Source: Theropithecus gelada
Lineage: Eukaryota > Chordata > Mammalia > Primates > Cercopithecidae
DNA: 64,000 bases
Direction: 5' to 3'
Assembly (NCBI RefSeq): GCF_003255815.1
Contig: NC_037670.1
Span: 29,620,981-29,684,980 of the forward strand
Position numbers and translations under genes: made by a program. Positions 10,437 through 20,960 of the stretch are shown piece by piece. Under the pieces are notes generated by a model. It saw only the letters and a program-made list of their open reading frames with translations, did no database searches and was not told the origin of the DNA. Positions within the stretch are counted from its first letter, which is position 1. Every line of letters begins with the position of its first letter.

Positions 10437-11702
10437 TTTTTTTTTTTTACTCGGCAGCAGTTTTTTTAATGTGAACACTTTCTTCTTAAGGACACACCTT
10501 CAGTACAGTTAACAAATGGTTACACCTGAAATCTGCTGAGAGCAGAGCTCAAGATCCACAATTGCAAAGGCCACTGCTGGCTCACTTCCTCACAGGCTGT
10601 ATTACCTTTCAGAGCTGAGTGAGGCTGTGCTCTACGTCCTAACACTTGTTACTGAGTGGACATGAGGTGCAGGTTTAGCACCTTAAAGGGAGAGAAAAAG
10701 AAATAGGTTAGTATGCAGAATGTGATTTTGTCCTCACTTCGCCTTAACTCATCTTTTTATACTTGCCAATGTGAGTTCTGAAAGGTAGTACTATACCTGC
10801 TTAGAAATGGCTGAGTGACTGCCAATTAAAAGCCACATGATAAGGTAGGTTACAGGTAAGAGGTAAATCAGGTTAGACATGCATGAGAACATGTATGCAC
10901 AGACTGAATATAAGCACAGGAACACTCAACCCAACTGATCTTTTCTTTCGCCTTCTAAATCAGTTCCCATTTACGCTGAAAACTCAGTGGAAAGAATTGT
11001 TTCCTACCTGGACAGTGACACAGTAGTTTGTTGCATACCAGAAGCACATTGTTAAACAAAACTTAGAGTCTCAGTTTGGGTTTATCTACAGTATTTTTCT
11101 CAATAAAGTGAATTTCAGCAGTTTGCATTTGTCACAGTAGAGAACACTAACCATTCCGTAATTGTGATGATTTTATTACCCAGTACTGTCTTCTGGAGAA
11201 AAATATCTGTAAGGTGCTCAGTCTCAGCAGAACACTTCACTGCAAGCTCTAGTTCAGTCAGTTCAGAAAGGCTGTGAACTGCCCACCCGATTTTGCAGCA
11301 CTAATTTTAATAATCTGAAGACAAATTCGCTTGGGGCTTATCCAAGGGACTAGTCTTAAACCTACGTAATTTAAATTGATTGCATTTTATAATTAATAAA
11401 ATCCCCTGTAACTCAATAGTTATATGTTTCCTTTATCTAAACCATATAGCACTCTTTATAAAGGGACTTCAAACCAATTTAAATAATGTTTCATGCGCGG
11501 CAAGCCTTTAGTACTATTTCCATAATTAATATTTATTTTTAAATTCATAATCATGAATGCAAGACTACAATAATAACCCAAGAGATGAGGTATGTAGTAC
11601 TTATCATTTGTCCTATGGAAGACAGACGTACAGGAGTAAAGATCTTTAGGGCAAGTCCATAGTGACCTCATTTATAACAGACAATTCACTTTAAGTTGAT
11701 GG
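10437..11702 (-). pseudogene. Processed retrocopy of an unidentified transcript (3'-UTR-like), inserted in L1 ORF1
   Basis: A 1266-bp block foreign to the surrounding L1. Its left edge is a T-run (10437-10448), i.e. a poly(A) tail on the minus strand. An ATTAAA polyadenylation hexamer lies at 10465-10470 (-), about 16 nt before the tail. Perfect 15-bp duplications TTGCTCACAGTTCTT flank it (10422-10436 and 11703-11717). The empty site reads CTT/AAGA on the insertion's sense strand, close to the L1 endonuclease TT/AAAA preference. The longest minus-strand frame is 71 codons, so the body looks like 3' UTR or non-coding RNA. On the minus strand a polypyrimidine tract ending in AG lies at about 10682-10705, so part of an intron may be retained. 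I do not recognise the parent gene. Confidence 0.85.
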
Positions 11703-12019
11703 TTGCTCACAGTTCTTAAGATTCTCTCCTTTGTCTTGACTTTAGATAGTCTGATGACTATGTGTCTAGGCAATGATCTTCTTGTAATGAATTTCCCAGG
11801 GGTTCTTTGAGTTTATTGTATTTGGATGTCTAGATTTCTAGCAAGGCTGGTGCAGCTTTCCTTGAGTATTCCCTCAAATATGTTTTCCAAACTTTTAGAT
11901 TTCTCTTCTTCCTCAGGAACACCAGTTATTCTTAGGTTTGGTTGTTTAATATAATCCTGAACTTGTTGGAGGCTTTGTTCATTTTTTAAAAAGCCTTTTT
12001 CTTTTCTTTTTTTTTTTTG

Positions 12020-12427
12020 TCAGATTGGGTTAATTTGAAAGCCTCTGTCTTTGAGCTCGGATGTTCTTTCTTCTACTTGTTTGATTCTATTGCTGAGATG
12101 TTCCAGTGCATTTTGCATTTCTCTAAGTGTGTCCTTCACTTCCAGAAGTTGTGATTGTTTTTTATTTATGCTTTCTATTTCACTGGAGATTTTTTCATTT
12201 GTATCTTGTATCATTTTTTGAAAGAATTTCTTTAAGTCGGACTTCACCTTTTTCTGGTGCCTTCTTGATTGGCTTAATAGGTGACCTTCTGAATTCTTTT
12301 CTGGCAATTCAGAGATTTTGTCTTGGTTTGGATCCATTCCTGGTGAGCTAGTGTGATCTTTTGGGGGTGTTAAAAAAAACCTTGTTTGGTCATATTGACC
12401 GTATATTTTTTTCTGGTTCCTTCTCAT
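12020..12427 (-). pseudogene. L1 ORF1 N-terminal remnant
   Basis: ORF1p is the L1 RNA-binding, trimeric coiled-coil protein. An ATG frame of 135 codons opens with MRRNQKKIYGQ. Its second half is a heptad-rich coiled coil (about residues 75-127, including LEHLSNRIKQVEERTSELKD). A frameshift next to the T-run at 12007-12019 ends the frame; the remaining ORF1 sequence continues to about 11718 and resumes beyond the retrocopy. Confidence 0.85.
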
Positions 12428-13528
12428 TTGGGTAGACTATGTCGGAGGGAAGATCTGGGACTCAAGGGCTGTTGTTCAGATTCTTTAGTCCCATGGGGTC
12501 CTCCCTTGATGTGGTGCTCTCCCCCTTCCCTGGGAATGGGGCTTCCTGAGAGCCAAAATGCAGTGATTATTATTTCTCTTCTGGATCTAGCCACACTGTG
12601 GAGCTATTAGGCTCCGGGCTGGTACTGGGACATGTCTGCAAAGAGTCCTGTGATGTGATTCATCTTCAGGTTTCTCAGCCATGGATACCAGCACCTGCTC
12701 TGCTGAAGGTAGCAGGGAGAGTGGACTCTGAGGGTTACACTGGTTTTGTGTTGATTGGCCTTCAGCCAGGAGGTGTGCTTTCAAGAGCTCATCAGCTGCA
12801 GTTGTATAGTGAGGATACAAGCTTACTTTAGGGTCAGGTGGTAGATGGGGGTCGTAGAGCTCCCAAGGGATTATGTCCTTTGTCTTCGGCTACCAGGGCA
12901 GGTAAAGAAAGACCATCAGGTGTGGGCAGTGTTAGGCATGTCTGAGCTCAGACTCTCCTTGGGCAGGGCTTGCTGTGACTGCTGTGGGGGGTGGGGGGGT
13001 GGTTTTCGGGTCAATGGAATTATGTTTCTGGGGGGATTTTGGCTGCCTCTCCTGTGTCACACAGGTCACAAGGGAAGTGGGGGAAAGCTGTAAGCCACAG
13101 GTCTCAATCAACTCCCACACAGCCCACAGCCTGAAGGGCCGGTCTCATTCCCACCATACACCCCCAGCAGCACTGGGTGTATTTCCAGGCATCCAGTGAG
13201 CAGGGCTGAGAACTTGCCCCAGGCTACAGGCCTCCCAGCTGAGAAAGCAAATCGACTCACAGTTCACACAGAGCCTGCAGCAGCAATTCACCTCCTTCAA
13301 AGGGTCTGCGGTTTCTTTAGATTTTCCTGTTATGATCCTGTGCTAGTTCCTGGAGTAAAAGTTGACGATGTGGGTCTTCACGCGCTGCTCTGTCCATTCG
13401 AGTGGGAGTTGCAAGTTAGTCTTGCTTCCTATCCACCATTTTCCTCTATCATAATAAGCATTTTAAATCAACACTGTTGAGCTATTTAGTTGCATCCATC
13501 CTATCACTGAGAAATCAAGTTTATGTCC

Positions 13529-13628
13529 TGTTATAGTTTGGATGCTTTTGTCCCCTCCAAAATTCATGTTGATATTTAATCCCTAATGTAAGAATTGGGA
13601 GGTATGGGCTTTGAGAGGTGATTCTGTG
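13529..13628 (+). mobile_element. MST/THE1-type LTR, 5' fragment
   Basis: Starts TGTTATAGTTTGGATGCTTT, then 'tgtcccctccaaaattcatg' and 'aattgggaggtatgggctt', matching the 5' end of MST-type MaLR LTRs. Broken after about 100 bp. Confidence 0.65.
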
Positions 13629-13631
13629 TGG

Positions 13632-13738
13632 ACCTATGTTCTCATTTCTCTTGAATATATTCCTAGGAGTAGAATTGCTGGCAACTCTATGTTTAATTGT
13701 TTGAGGAACTGCAAAACTACTTTACAGAAGTGCTTTCA
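13632..13738 (-). mobile_element. L1 fragment
   Basis: Antisense L1 3' region: 'cattcctaggagtagaattgctgg' style block (from about 13655) and 'caactctatgtttaattg', then 'gaggaactgcaaaac'. Confidence 0.65.
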
Positions 13739-13740
13739 GC

Positions 13741-14040
13741 AAATGAGTGACATGATCTGATTTTCCTTTTAATTCCGACTGCTCTGTGCAGGATGGGTGG
13801 GGTTGGGGCAAGAAAGGAAGACCAATTGGGATGCTGTTGACATATGCAGGTGAAAGGAGATCCTCTCTTGGGTTGGTAGGAGGATGAGCATAGATGGGTG
13901 GGTGGGAGATTTATTTTGGGAGGGAATTGACAGGAATTGGTTTTGACTGGATGGCTGTTGGTGGTCTTTGAGAGTAGGAGAGGTTCAGATGTCCCCTGAT
14001 TTCTGGGGTGAGCAGGTGGATGGATCAAGTTACTTTCTGG
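13741..14040 (-). mobile_element. L2-family fragment
   Basis: Block 'gagtgacatgatctgatttt', then 'ctgctctgtgcaggatgg' and 'gaccaattgggatgctg', as in other antisense L2 pieces of this window. Confidence 0.55.
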
Positions 14041-14121
14041 CCTTTCTCTCCTCTATCCTCCATTTTGCCAGGAAAAGGAAGTTTTAGAGGTTGGAATAGA
14101 TTCAGCTATTTTAGCAAAATA

Positions 14122-14421
14122 CTTTCTTTCCTTTTTTTTTGAGACACAGTCTTGCTCTATCGCCCAGGCTGGAGTGTAGTGGCATAATCTTGGCTCACTA
14201 CAACCTCTACCTCCCAGGTTCAAGTGATTCTCCTGCCTCAGCATCCGGAGTAGCTGGGATTACAGGCACCTGCCATCGTGCCTGGCTAATTTTTCTATTT
14301 TTAGTAGAGATGAGGTTTCACCATGTTGGCCAGGCTGGTCATGAACTCCTGACCTCAGGTGATCCTCCTGCCTTGGCCTCCCTAAGCGCTGGGATTACAG
14401 GTGTGAGCCACTGCGCCCAGC
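14122..14421 (-). mobile_element. Alu (AluS-like)
   Basis: Full-length antisense Alu between near-identical duplications CTATTTTAGCAAAATA (14106-14121) and CTATTTTGGCAAATATA (from 14422). Confidence 0.95.
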
Positions 14422-14430
14422 CTATTTTGG

Positions 14431-14437
<7 letters not shown>

Positions 14438-14465
<28 letters not shown>

Positions 14466-14754
14466 AGACAGAGCCTCACTCTGTTGCCCAGGCTGGAGTG
14501 CAGTGGCACAATCTTGGCTCACTGCAACCTCTGCCTCCTGGGTTCAAGCAATTCTCCTGCCTCACCTTCCTGAGTAGCTGGCACTACAGGCACATGCCAT
14601 CATACCTCGCTATTTTTTTTTTTTTTTTGTATTTTTAGTGGAGATGGGGTTTCACCACGTTAGCCAGGATGGTCTCCACCTCCTGACCTTGTGATCCGCC
14701 TGCCTTGGCCTCCCAAAGTGCTAGGATTACAGGCATGAGCCACCGCACCCAGCC
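14438..14754 (-). mobile_element. Alu with (TA)n tail
   Basis: Antisense Alu starting at 14462 after a (TA)n run (about 14438-14461) that replaces the poly(T) tail. Same orientation as its neighbour, separated by only 17-40 bp. Confidence 0.93.
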
Positions 14755-15089
14755 AGCCACATATTTTCTAGGCCATCCTATGTGTTTCATGCTGGATCTC
14801 GTCATCATGTCCTTAATAAATCACTTACACATGAATCCTTGTCTCAGGGTGGGTTCTGGGAACTCTCCCTGAGACACTTCTCTTCCAAGTTTCAGAATCC
14901 GTTATCCATCCGTCCATTTGTCATGCACACTAGCGGTCCTACAGTTATCACACGCCCCCAGAAAAATTCCAGATCGTATTTGCCAGGTCTGCTCCAAGTT
15001 ATGCACAATAGTAAGAAAATAATACAGTGAACCTTCACACACTCATTTTCTCGATCCAAGAATTATAGGAATCTCAGCATACATGAGGG

Positions 15090-15232
15090 AGCTTTGTAGG
15101 GTGAAGGAAATATTCTGTATCTTGGCTGTGGTTTTGGTCATACAACTGTATGCATTTGTCAAAACTAATTAAACTTTACATGGGTGAACTTTATTGTATG
15201 TAGACCTCAATACACCTGATTTAAAAACAAAT
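15090..15232 (+). mobile_element. L1M 3' terminus
   Basis: 'catttgtcaaaactaattaa', 'gggtgaactttattgtatgt' and 'gacctcaatacacctgattt' followed by A-rich sequence are the end of a medium-old L1 3' UTR. Confidence 0.7.
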
Positions 15233-15263
15233 CTTGTCACATGTTTTATTTTTCTCTTTTCTT

Positions 15264-15524
15264 GTTTGCTTGTTTGTTTGTGTTTTTGAGACAGGGTCTA
15301 ACTCTGTAGCCCAGGCTGGAATGCAGTGGTGTGATCATGGCTCACTGCAGCCTCAACCTGTCTGGGCTCAGTGATCCTTCCACCTCAGGGTTCTCCCTCT
15401 TTTCCCCCTGAGTAGTTGAAACTACAGACATGTGCAACCATGCCAGGCTTTTTTGTTTGTTTGTTTTTTCTGCTTCGGCATCCCAAAGTACCAGGGTTGT
15501 AGGTGTGAGCCACCATACCTGGCC
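15264..15524 (-). mobile_element. Alu (AluJ-like), internally deleted
   Basis: (TTTG)n tail, then an antisense right arm. The usual 'tagagacggggtttcacc' portion of the left arm is missing: the sequence jumps from 'atgccaggc' with a T-rich run to 'catcccaaagtaccaggg'. Confidence 0.88.
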
Positions 15525-15534
15525 CATTTATCCC

Positions 15535-16060
15535 TTTTCAGTATGCTGAAGTAACTTAAAGTAAATCCCCAAAATCTTGTCATTAAATCTCTACACACTT
15601 CAGTACATATTAATATCTCTAAAAATGGTTACTATTTTCTCATGTAACCACAATACAGTTATTGTGCCTCTCAAAATGCACACTACTTCTTTGGTACCAT
15701 ACTAGATGTAATATTCAGTCCATAATAAAATTTACTTACTTAACTCCAAAGTATCTCTTTATTGTTGGTTGGCACAAATCAAGATTCGAGCAAGTTCTCC
15801 CCATGACATTTTGTTGTTACATCTTGTAAGTGTTATTAAATCTACCGGTCTCCATTATTTTCTCTTTTAATCTCCCTTCCCTTGGTTTGTTGCAGAGACC
15901 TGGTCGATTGTCTTGGAGAATGTCCCACATTCTGCATTTGTCTGCATGCCTCCTTATGGTGTCATGCTCTTGTTCCTCTATTCCAAGTGAGTGGAAGTTA
16001 GCTGGAGAAGTTTGATTAAATTCAGGATCAACTTTTTGTGATAAGAGTATTTCCTAGCTG
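15535..16060 (-). mobile_element. L1M 3' UTR remnant (tentative)
   Basis: 'atgtaaccacaatacagtta', 'tattaatatctctaaaaatg' and 'gtcttggagaatgtcccac' resemble the antisense 3' UTR of old L1M elements. Very diverged. Confidence 0.45.
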
Positions 16061-16189
16061 GTGCTATGTGCATTTGCACAGCATCAGGAGGCAGATGATG
16101 TCTAGTTGAAAACAGGGCTTTGGATTTTACAAGCTAGGCTTTGGTAAGAAAAGGAACACATTTAAAGGTAAGAAGTGATAAGCGTTATA

Positions 16190-17280
16190 GGGTAAAATGC
16201 TGCAGGGTAGCGGCTGGGAGTGCTGGGCAGAAGATGTTACAATTTTGAATCGGGAAGTTGAGTCAGATCTCACTGAGAAGGTGTATTAGACCATTCTTGT
16301 ACTGCTATAAAGAAACACCTGAGACTGGGTAATTTATAAAGAAAAGAGGTTTAATTGGCTTGCGGTTCCACAGGCTGTGCAAGAAGCATAGCGACTTCTG
16401 TTTCTGGGGAGGCCTCAGGAAACTTACAATCATGGTGGAAAGCCAAGGGGAAGCAGGCACATCTTACAGCTGGAGCAGGAGGAAGAGAGAGGGAGGGAGG
16501 GACTATACACTTTTAAACAAGCAGATCTCACAAGAACTCACTCACCATCAACATACTACCAAGTGGGGAAATCCACCCCCATGATCTAATCACCTCCCAC
16601 CAGGCCCCACCTTCCCAACACTGGGAATTACAAATTGACATAAGATTTGGGCAGGGACACAGATCCAAACCATGTCCAAAGGTGATGTCTGAGAAAAGAC
16701 ATGGGGGAGCTGAGGGAGCGAGTCAGGAGGATATCTGAGGATTCACGTTGCAGGGAGAGGACAGAATGCAAAGGCCCTGCATATTTGAGAAACACAGAAT
16801 GGGGAGGGTGGCTGGCATGCGTGGAATGGAGCAGCTAGAGGGGCAGTTGAGCTGAAGGTCCCAGAGGGATGGACAGGGGTAGATGGTGTAGGGCCTCAAA
16901 GCATTGTAGACTTTGACTTTGACTCTGAATGCTATAGAGGAGCCCCTGGAGGGTTCGGGATTCAGAGCAGGGAGCTGACTTGATCTGACTTGGGTTTTTA
17001 AGGAGCTGTTCTGACTGCTGTGCAAAGAAGAGACTGTGTAGTGCTGGGAGACAGAGCGAGGTGACTGTGAGAATCCAGGCAGCACGCGATGGGGGACCTG
17101 CTGGAGGTGCTGGCAGTGGAGGTGTGAGAAGCAGTTATATTCTGGATATATTTAGAAGTTTAGGATTTGCCGACAGATTGGATGTGAGGTGAAAGGGAGA
17201 GAGAGTGGAGTTAAAGATGCCTCCAAGGTTTTAGCCTGAGCCACAGCTGCCAATCAGTGAGGCGGGAAAGGCTACAGTGA
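16190..17280 (-). mobile_element. L2-family element split by an LTR
   Basis: Antisense L2 text before (16190-16281) and after (16683-17280) an inserted LTR: 'agtcagatctcactgagaag', then 'gagggagcgagtcaggagg', 'agaatgcaaaggccctgc', 'gatggtgtagggcctcaaag' and 'ggattgggatgtgaggtg'-like text near 17180. The two parts join correctly if the LTR is removed. Confidence 0.65.
16282..16677 (-). mobile_element. THE1/MST solo LTR
   Basis: Starts TGTATTAGACCATTCTTGTA and ends 'gatccaaaccatgtcc', the two termini of a THE1/MST LTR in antisense. Contains 'caatcatggtggaaagcc' and 'caccaggccccaccttcc'. Flanks GAAGG (16277-16281) and AAAGG (16678-16682) fit a 5-bp target duplication with one change. Inserted into L2. 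Confidence 0.88.
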
Positions 17281-17447
17281 CATTTTAGGTACCATCTGCT
17301 AGTCCTGCAATGTCACGACCTGCTTGGTCGTCCGCAGGTGGGTTTATTGCTTTTCATTTCTACCAAAAAGTCCTGTCCATTCCAGCCTTTGGCAGAACTT
17401 TTCACTGAGAGCCCTGGCTCTAATCCTACTGAAAAATCACCTACTTT

Positions 17448-18123
17448 TTTTCCCCTTCCAGCTTTACTGAGGTATAATTGACAAATAAAAATTGTATATA
17501 TTTAAGATGTACAGCATGATGTTTTGATATATGTATACATCATGAAATGATTACCACAATCAAGCTAATTAGCATATCCATCACTCATATGGTTACTTTT
17601 TGTGCGTGTGGTGAGAACATTTAAGATCTCTCAGCAATTTCAGGTATATAACACATTATTGTTAACTATAGTCACCACTCTGTATGTTAGGTCTCCAGAA
17701 CTTGTTCATCTTATACCTGCAAGTCTGTACTCTTCGACCAACATCTCCCCATTTCCCCCGAGTCCTGGGAATCACCATTCTATTCTGCTTCTATGTATTT
17801 GACTGTTTTGGATTCCATATATAAGTAATATCATGCAATTTTTCTTTCAGTGTCTGGCTTATATCATTTAGCATCAGGTCCTCCAGGTTCATCCAGGCTG
17901 TCACAAATGGCAGGATCTCCTTTTTGAAGGCTGAATGATATTCCATTGTAATTTATGAAAAACTGTATGGACGTTCCTCAAAAAATTAAAGAAAGAACTA
18001 CCACATGGTCCAGCAGTCTCTCTTCTGGTATATATGCCCAACGGAAATGAAATCAGTGCCTCAAAGAGATATCTGCACTCATATTCATTGCAGTATAACT
18101 CACAATTGCCAAGGTATGGAGAT
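17448..18123 (-). mobile_element. L1 3' end with 5' inversion (twin priming)
   Basis: 17448-17950 is an L1M 3' UTR and ORF2 end in antisense ('ttactgaggtataattgac', 'caatcaagctaattagcat', 'gaatgatattccattgta'). From about 17957 to 18120 the strand switches: 'tgtatggacgttcctcaaaa', 'ggaaatgaaatcagtgcctc' and 'caattgccaaggtatgg' are L1 ORF2 in sense. In the intact L1 this inverted piece lies immediately upstream of the antisense piece, with about 60 bp missing at the switch. Flanks AATCACCTACTTT (17435-17447) and AATCAGCTGCTTT (18124-18136) match at 11 of 13 positions. Confidence 0.82.
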
Positions 18124-18379
18124 AATCAGCTGCTTTCCATAAGGTTAATGTTTGGTTTGTCCATGGAGATCTCCCTCAGGGGTCATTCATTTTGAGTGCT
18201 TGTTTAGGAGATGGAGAAACTATTTTTAGAAAAGGGTGGAAGATGAAAAACATTCTCAAATATATGACTAGATAGAGATCCTTTCAGAATGAATGCTGGG
18301 TAAACCACTCTTTATATTCATAAGCCTTCAGTACAGTAGATGGCTGGAAATTGGGAGATGGGGAGGGATTTCTCGATGG

Positions 18380-18535
18380 ATGGATGACCTTGGTTATATC
18401 ACGTGACCTTCCCAGGCATCAGTTTCTATCACCTTAAAGTGGAAATCTGACAGTAATTATCTGGGAGAGCAGAGATGAGAATTACATGAGATAACTCATA
18501 TTTGTACTCAATAAATAGTTATTATAATTGGCAAA
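18380..18535 (-). mobile_element. MIR SINE
   Basis: 'gaccttggttatatcacgtg', 'catcagtttctatcacc', 'gagaattacatgagataac' and 'actcaataaatagttatt' follow the antisense MIR order. Confidence 0.7.
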
Positions 18536-18623
18536 ATAAGGATATTATTTTGTGTGACTTTTCCTACCTTTCCCCAGAAAAATGGCTGCTCCCATATATG
18601 TATATGAGTATATCCATACATAT

Positions 18624-18628
<5 letters not shown>

Positions 18629-18672
<44 letters not shown>
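18629..18672 (+). repeat. (CA)22 microsatellite
   Basis: Forty-four bases of uninterrupted CA, followed by (TA)4. It sits at the tail side of the adjacent Alu and probably grew from its A-rich tail. Confidence 0.97.
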
Positions 18673-18680
<8 letters not shown>

Positions 18681-18972
18681 AAACCTTGAGGTAGGTTCTG
18701 GCTCTGTTGCCCAGGCTGGGGTGTAGTGGCGTGATCTCAGCTCACTGAAGCCTCTGCCTTCTGGGCTTAAGTGATCCTCCCACCTTAGCCTCCTGAGTAG
18801 CTGGGACTACAGGTGCACACCATCATGCCTGGCTAATTTTTGTATTATTTTTGGAAGAGATGGGGTCTTGCCATGTTGCCCAGGTTGGTCTCGAATTCCT
18901 GGGCTCAAGCACTACTCCCACCTCCATCTCCCAAAGTGCTGGGATTACAGGTGTGAGCCACCTCGCCCAGCC
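18681..18972 (-). mobile_element. Alu (AluJ-like)
   Basis: Antisense dimeric Alu from 'cttgaggtaggttctggctc' to 'ccacctcgcccagcc'. Its tail is replaced by the CA/TA microsatellite. Confidence 0.92.
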
Positions 18973-18974
18973 TA

Positions 18975-19578
18975 GACATATGTATTTTTTAATATGTATT
19001 TTTAAACTACTTTTAATTTTAGGTCCATCCTTTAGAGTTGAGCTCTGTCTTCTTAAATCTCTTCTGTTTCAGTGATTTAAAAAAATACTAATATGCTATT
19101 TTTGCCTTAATTCCAGCCTCTCTCACTCCAAACATTATACTCATTGCATTGCATTTCCAAGGTCATTTTGGAATGCCTCCGGAAATACAGCCTCAGCATT
19201 TGTAGAATGGTTTTGCTTGCTTGCTCTAAGGCCAGGCTAAATTATGTGACATTGCAGTGCGTTTCCTGAAAATCCATGAATGATCTCTGACAGGACGGCT
19301 TCATCTTTCCGATAGCATTTGGAAGCCCATTAAAATGTTCAAATGTTCAAGCATGCTGGTTTATTTTACTGTTCAGATGAAATGGCATTTATTTGAATAT
19401 TACTTGGTAAATGTTTAGAGACTTAGTTGGCTTTTGAAATTAGAATCGAGGTTTAAATTTCTAGGTATTGTAATTGCTTTTACAACTGAATTTCCAAATG
19501 GCACAGGAAAGACAGAATAAAAACCTTAACAAGTGGCCAAAACTGAAAGCATCCTACAAACCCAAACATGGACGATGC
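18975..19578. other. Unassigned sequence
   Basis: AT-rich; no repeat or exon recognised. Confidence 0.4.
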
Positions 19579-19879
19579 TTTTTTTTTTTTTTTTTTTTTA
19601 AGATGAAGCCTTGCTCTGTTGCCAGGCTGGAGTGCACTAGCATGATCTCAGCTCGCTGCAACCTCTGCCTCCCGGTTTCAAGTGATTCCCCTGCCTCAGC
19701 CTCTGGAGTAGCTGGGACTACAGGTGTGCGCCACCACGCCCGGCTAATTTTTTGTATTTTAGTAGAGATGGGGTTTCACCGTGTTAGCCAAGATGGTCTC
19801 GATCCCCTGACCTCATGATCCACCTGCCTTGGCATCCCAAAGTGCTGGGATTATAGGCATGAGCCACCGTGCCTGGCCA
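19579..19879 (-). mobile_element. Alu (AluS-like)
   Basis: Poly(T)19 then a complete antisense Alu ending 'ccaccgtgcctggccag'. A T-run also follows it. Confidence 0.95.
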
Positions 19880-19889
19880 GATTTTTTTT

Positions 19890-20794
19890 TTTTTTAACAC
19901 GAAAACTGCATCATCAAAAATAAGGGCATATACATTTACCCACTCTGCCTCACGTTTTGTGCAAGACTACTTGAAGTAATGGAATTTTACTAGAAATTTC
20001 TTGTTAATGTCTTCCCTTACAGTCTGCAAAATGTTCCCAAGAACCACTGAAATGCTGTTAGGATTGTTGACTAGTTTTTTCTTTGTAATCAATTTCTATT
20101 GAAGAAGAGTCATTGAATTAGTGGGGTAATTTACGATCACTCATTTTTGGCAGCTTTGAGTGTATATTTGCAGAACCACAAGTTATCGGCAAAGACAGTT
20201 CTTGGACACAGGCTCTGTGAGCATCAAACCTCTCCAACCGGACCCATGGGAGCTGCGGTGAGGATATGTGTCCTAAAGGGATATGGCACCAACCTTGTGA
20301 ATTGTTTGCTTATGTTTTTCTAACATTTCTACTACTTAGTTTCAATTACATTTTTCCTAGCATGGAGTAATAAAAACATTTTTGTAATGGACAATTTCAA
20401 GCATATTTTTGAAAATTAGTTTTGAAAGTAGACAGTATAGTTTTATGAATTTCTATGTCCCCACTAGCCAACGCCAACAATTATTCCCACACAGCCGGTC
20501 TTGTCTCATGTATAATCCCAGTCCGCTAAGGTATTTTGAAGCAAATCCAGACTTTATATTATTTTATCCATAAGTATCTTAGAAGATAAAAGAAAAGGAC
20601 TTTTAAAGAACAATAACAATATAGAACAAAGGACATTTATTTTGGATCCTGGCTTGTGGACTGGAGCTAATTCCTGGATTATTTTGTCACTATTGACTTG
20701 CTACCTGGGCTGTGCTTGCCTCACTCAACAAAAGAGTGTACACTAGCTATTCTGTTTCCATGCTCTGGGCCTGTATTTTGAAAAGAGGGTTTAT
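19890..20794. other. Unassigned AT-rich sequence
   Basis: A faint L1M-like stretch lies at about 20460-20640 ('gaagcaaatccagactttat'), not certain. No exon is seen. Confidence 0.4.
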
Positions 20795-20960
20795 GTATTC
20801 AACAAATATTTGCTAATTCCTACTACAAGCCAGGACTGTGCTATGCACTGGGGAGTCAGAGATAAAACACCCCAAACTGGGAGAGAATCAGAAAAATCGG
20901 ACTCGATACAAACATAAATATAAATACAGCCTGATACACTTTATGGCAGTGGTATGTTCA
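20795..20960 (-). mobile_element. L2 fragment
   Basis: 'gtattcaacaaatatttgct', 'gtgctatgcactggggagtc' and 'acaaacataaatataaat' fit antisense L2. Confidence 0.6.

Larger units (their letters stand above)
8345..13446 (-). mobile_element. L1 lacking its 3' half, with retrocopy inside
   Basis: Minus-strand LINE-1. From right to left: 5' UTR (13446 to 12428), ORF1 start (12427), the ORF1/ORF2 boundary region, the ORF2 endonuclease (about 10040-9300) and the first part of reverse transcriptase, ending at the DQVGF block next to 8345. The right end, 'tatccaccattttcctc', fits an L1 5' terminus. The rest of ORF2, the 3' UTR and poly(A) are absent, unlike the usual 5' truncation. A foreign 1.27-kb insert occupies 10437-11702. 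Degraded frames and divergence suggest an L1M to early L1P age. Confidence 0.85.

Noticed and set aside
12985..13033. G-rich stretch in the L1 5' UTR as a G-quadruplex
   Set aside because: Only three well-spaced G3 runs fit the loop rule and the last loop is 8 nt; borderline and probably part of the L1 consensus.
14139..14573. 144-codon frame and many other LSPRLECSG-type frames across the window
   Set aside because: Standard antisense-Alu translations, recurring at every Alu; not genes.
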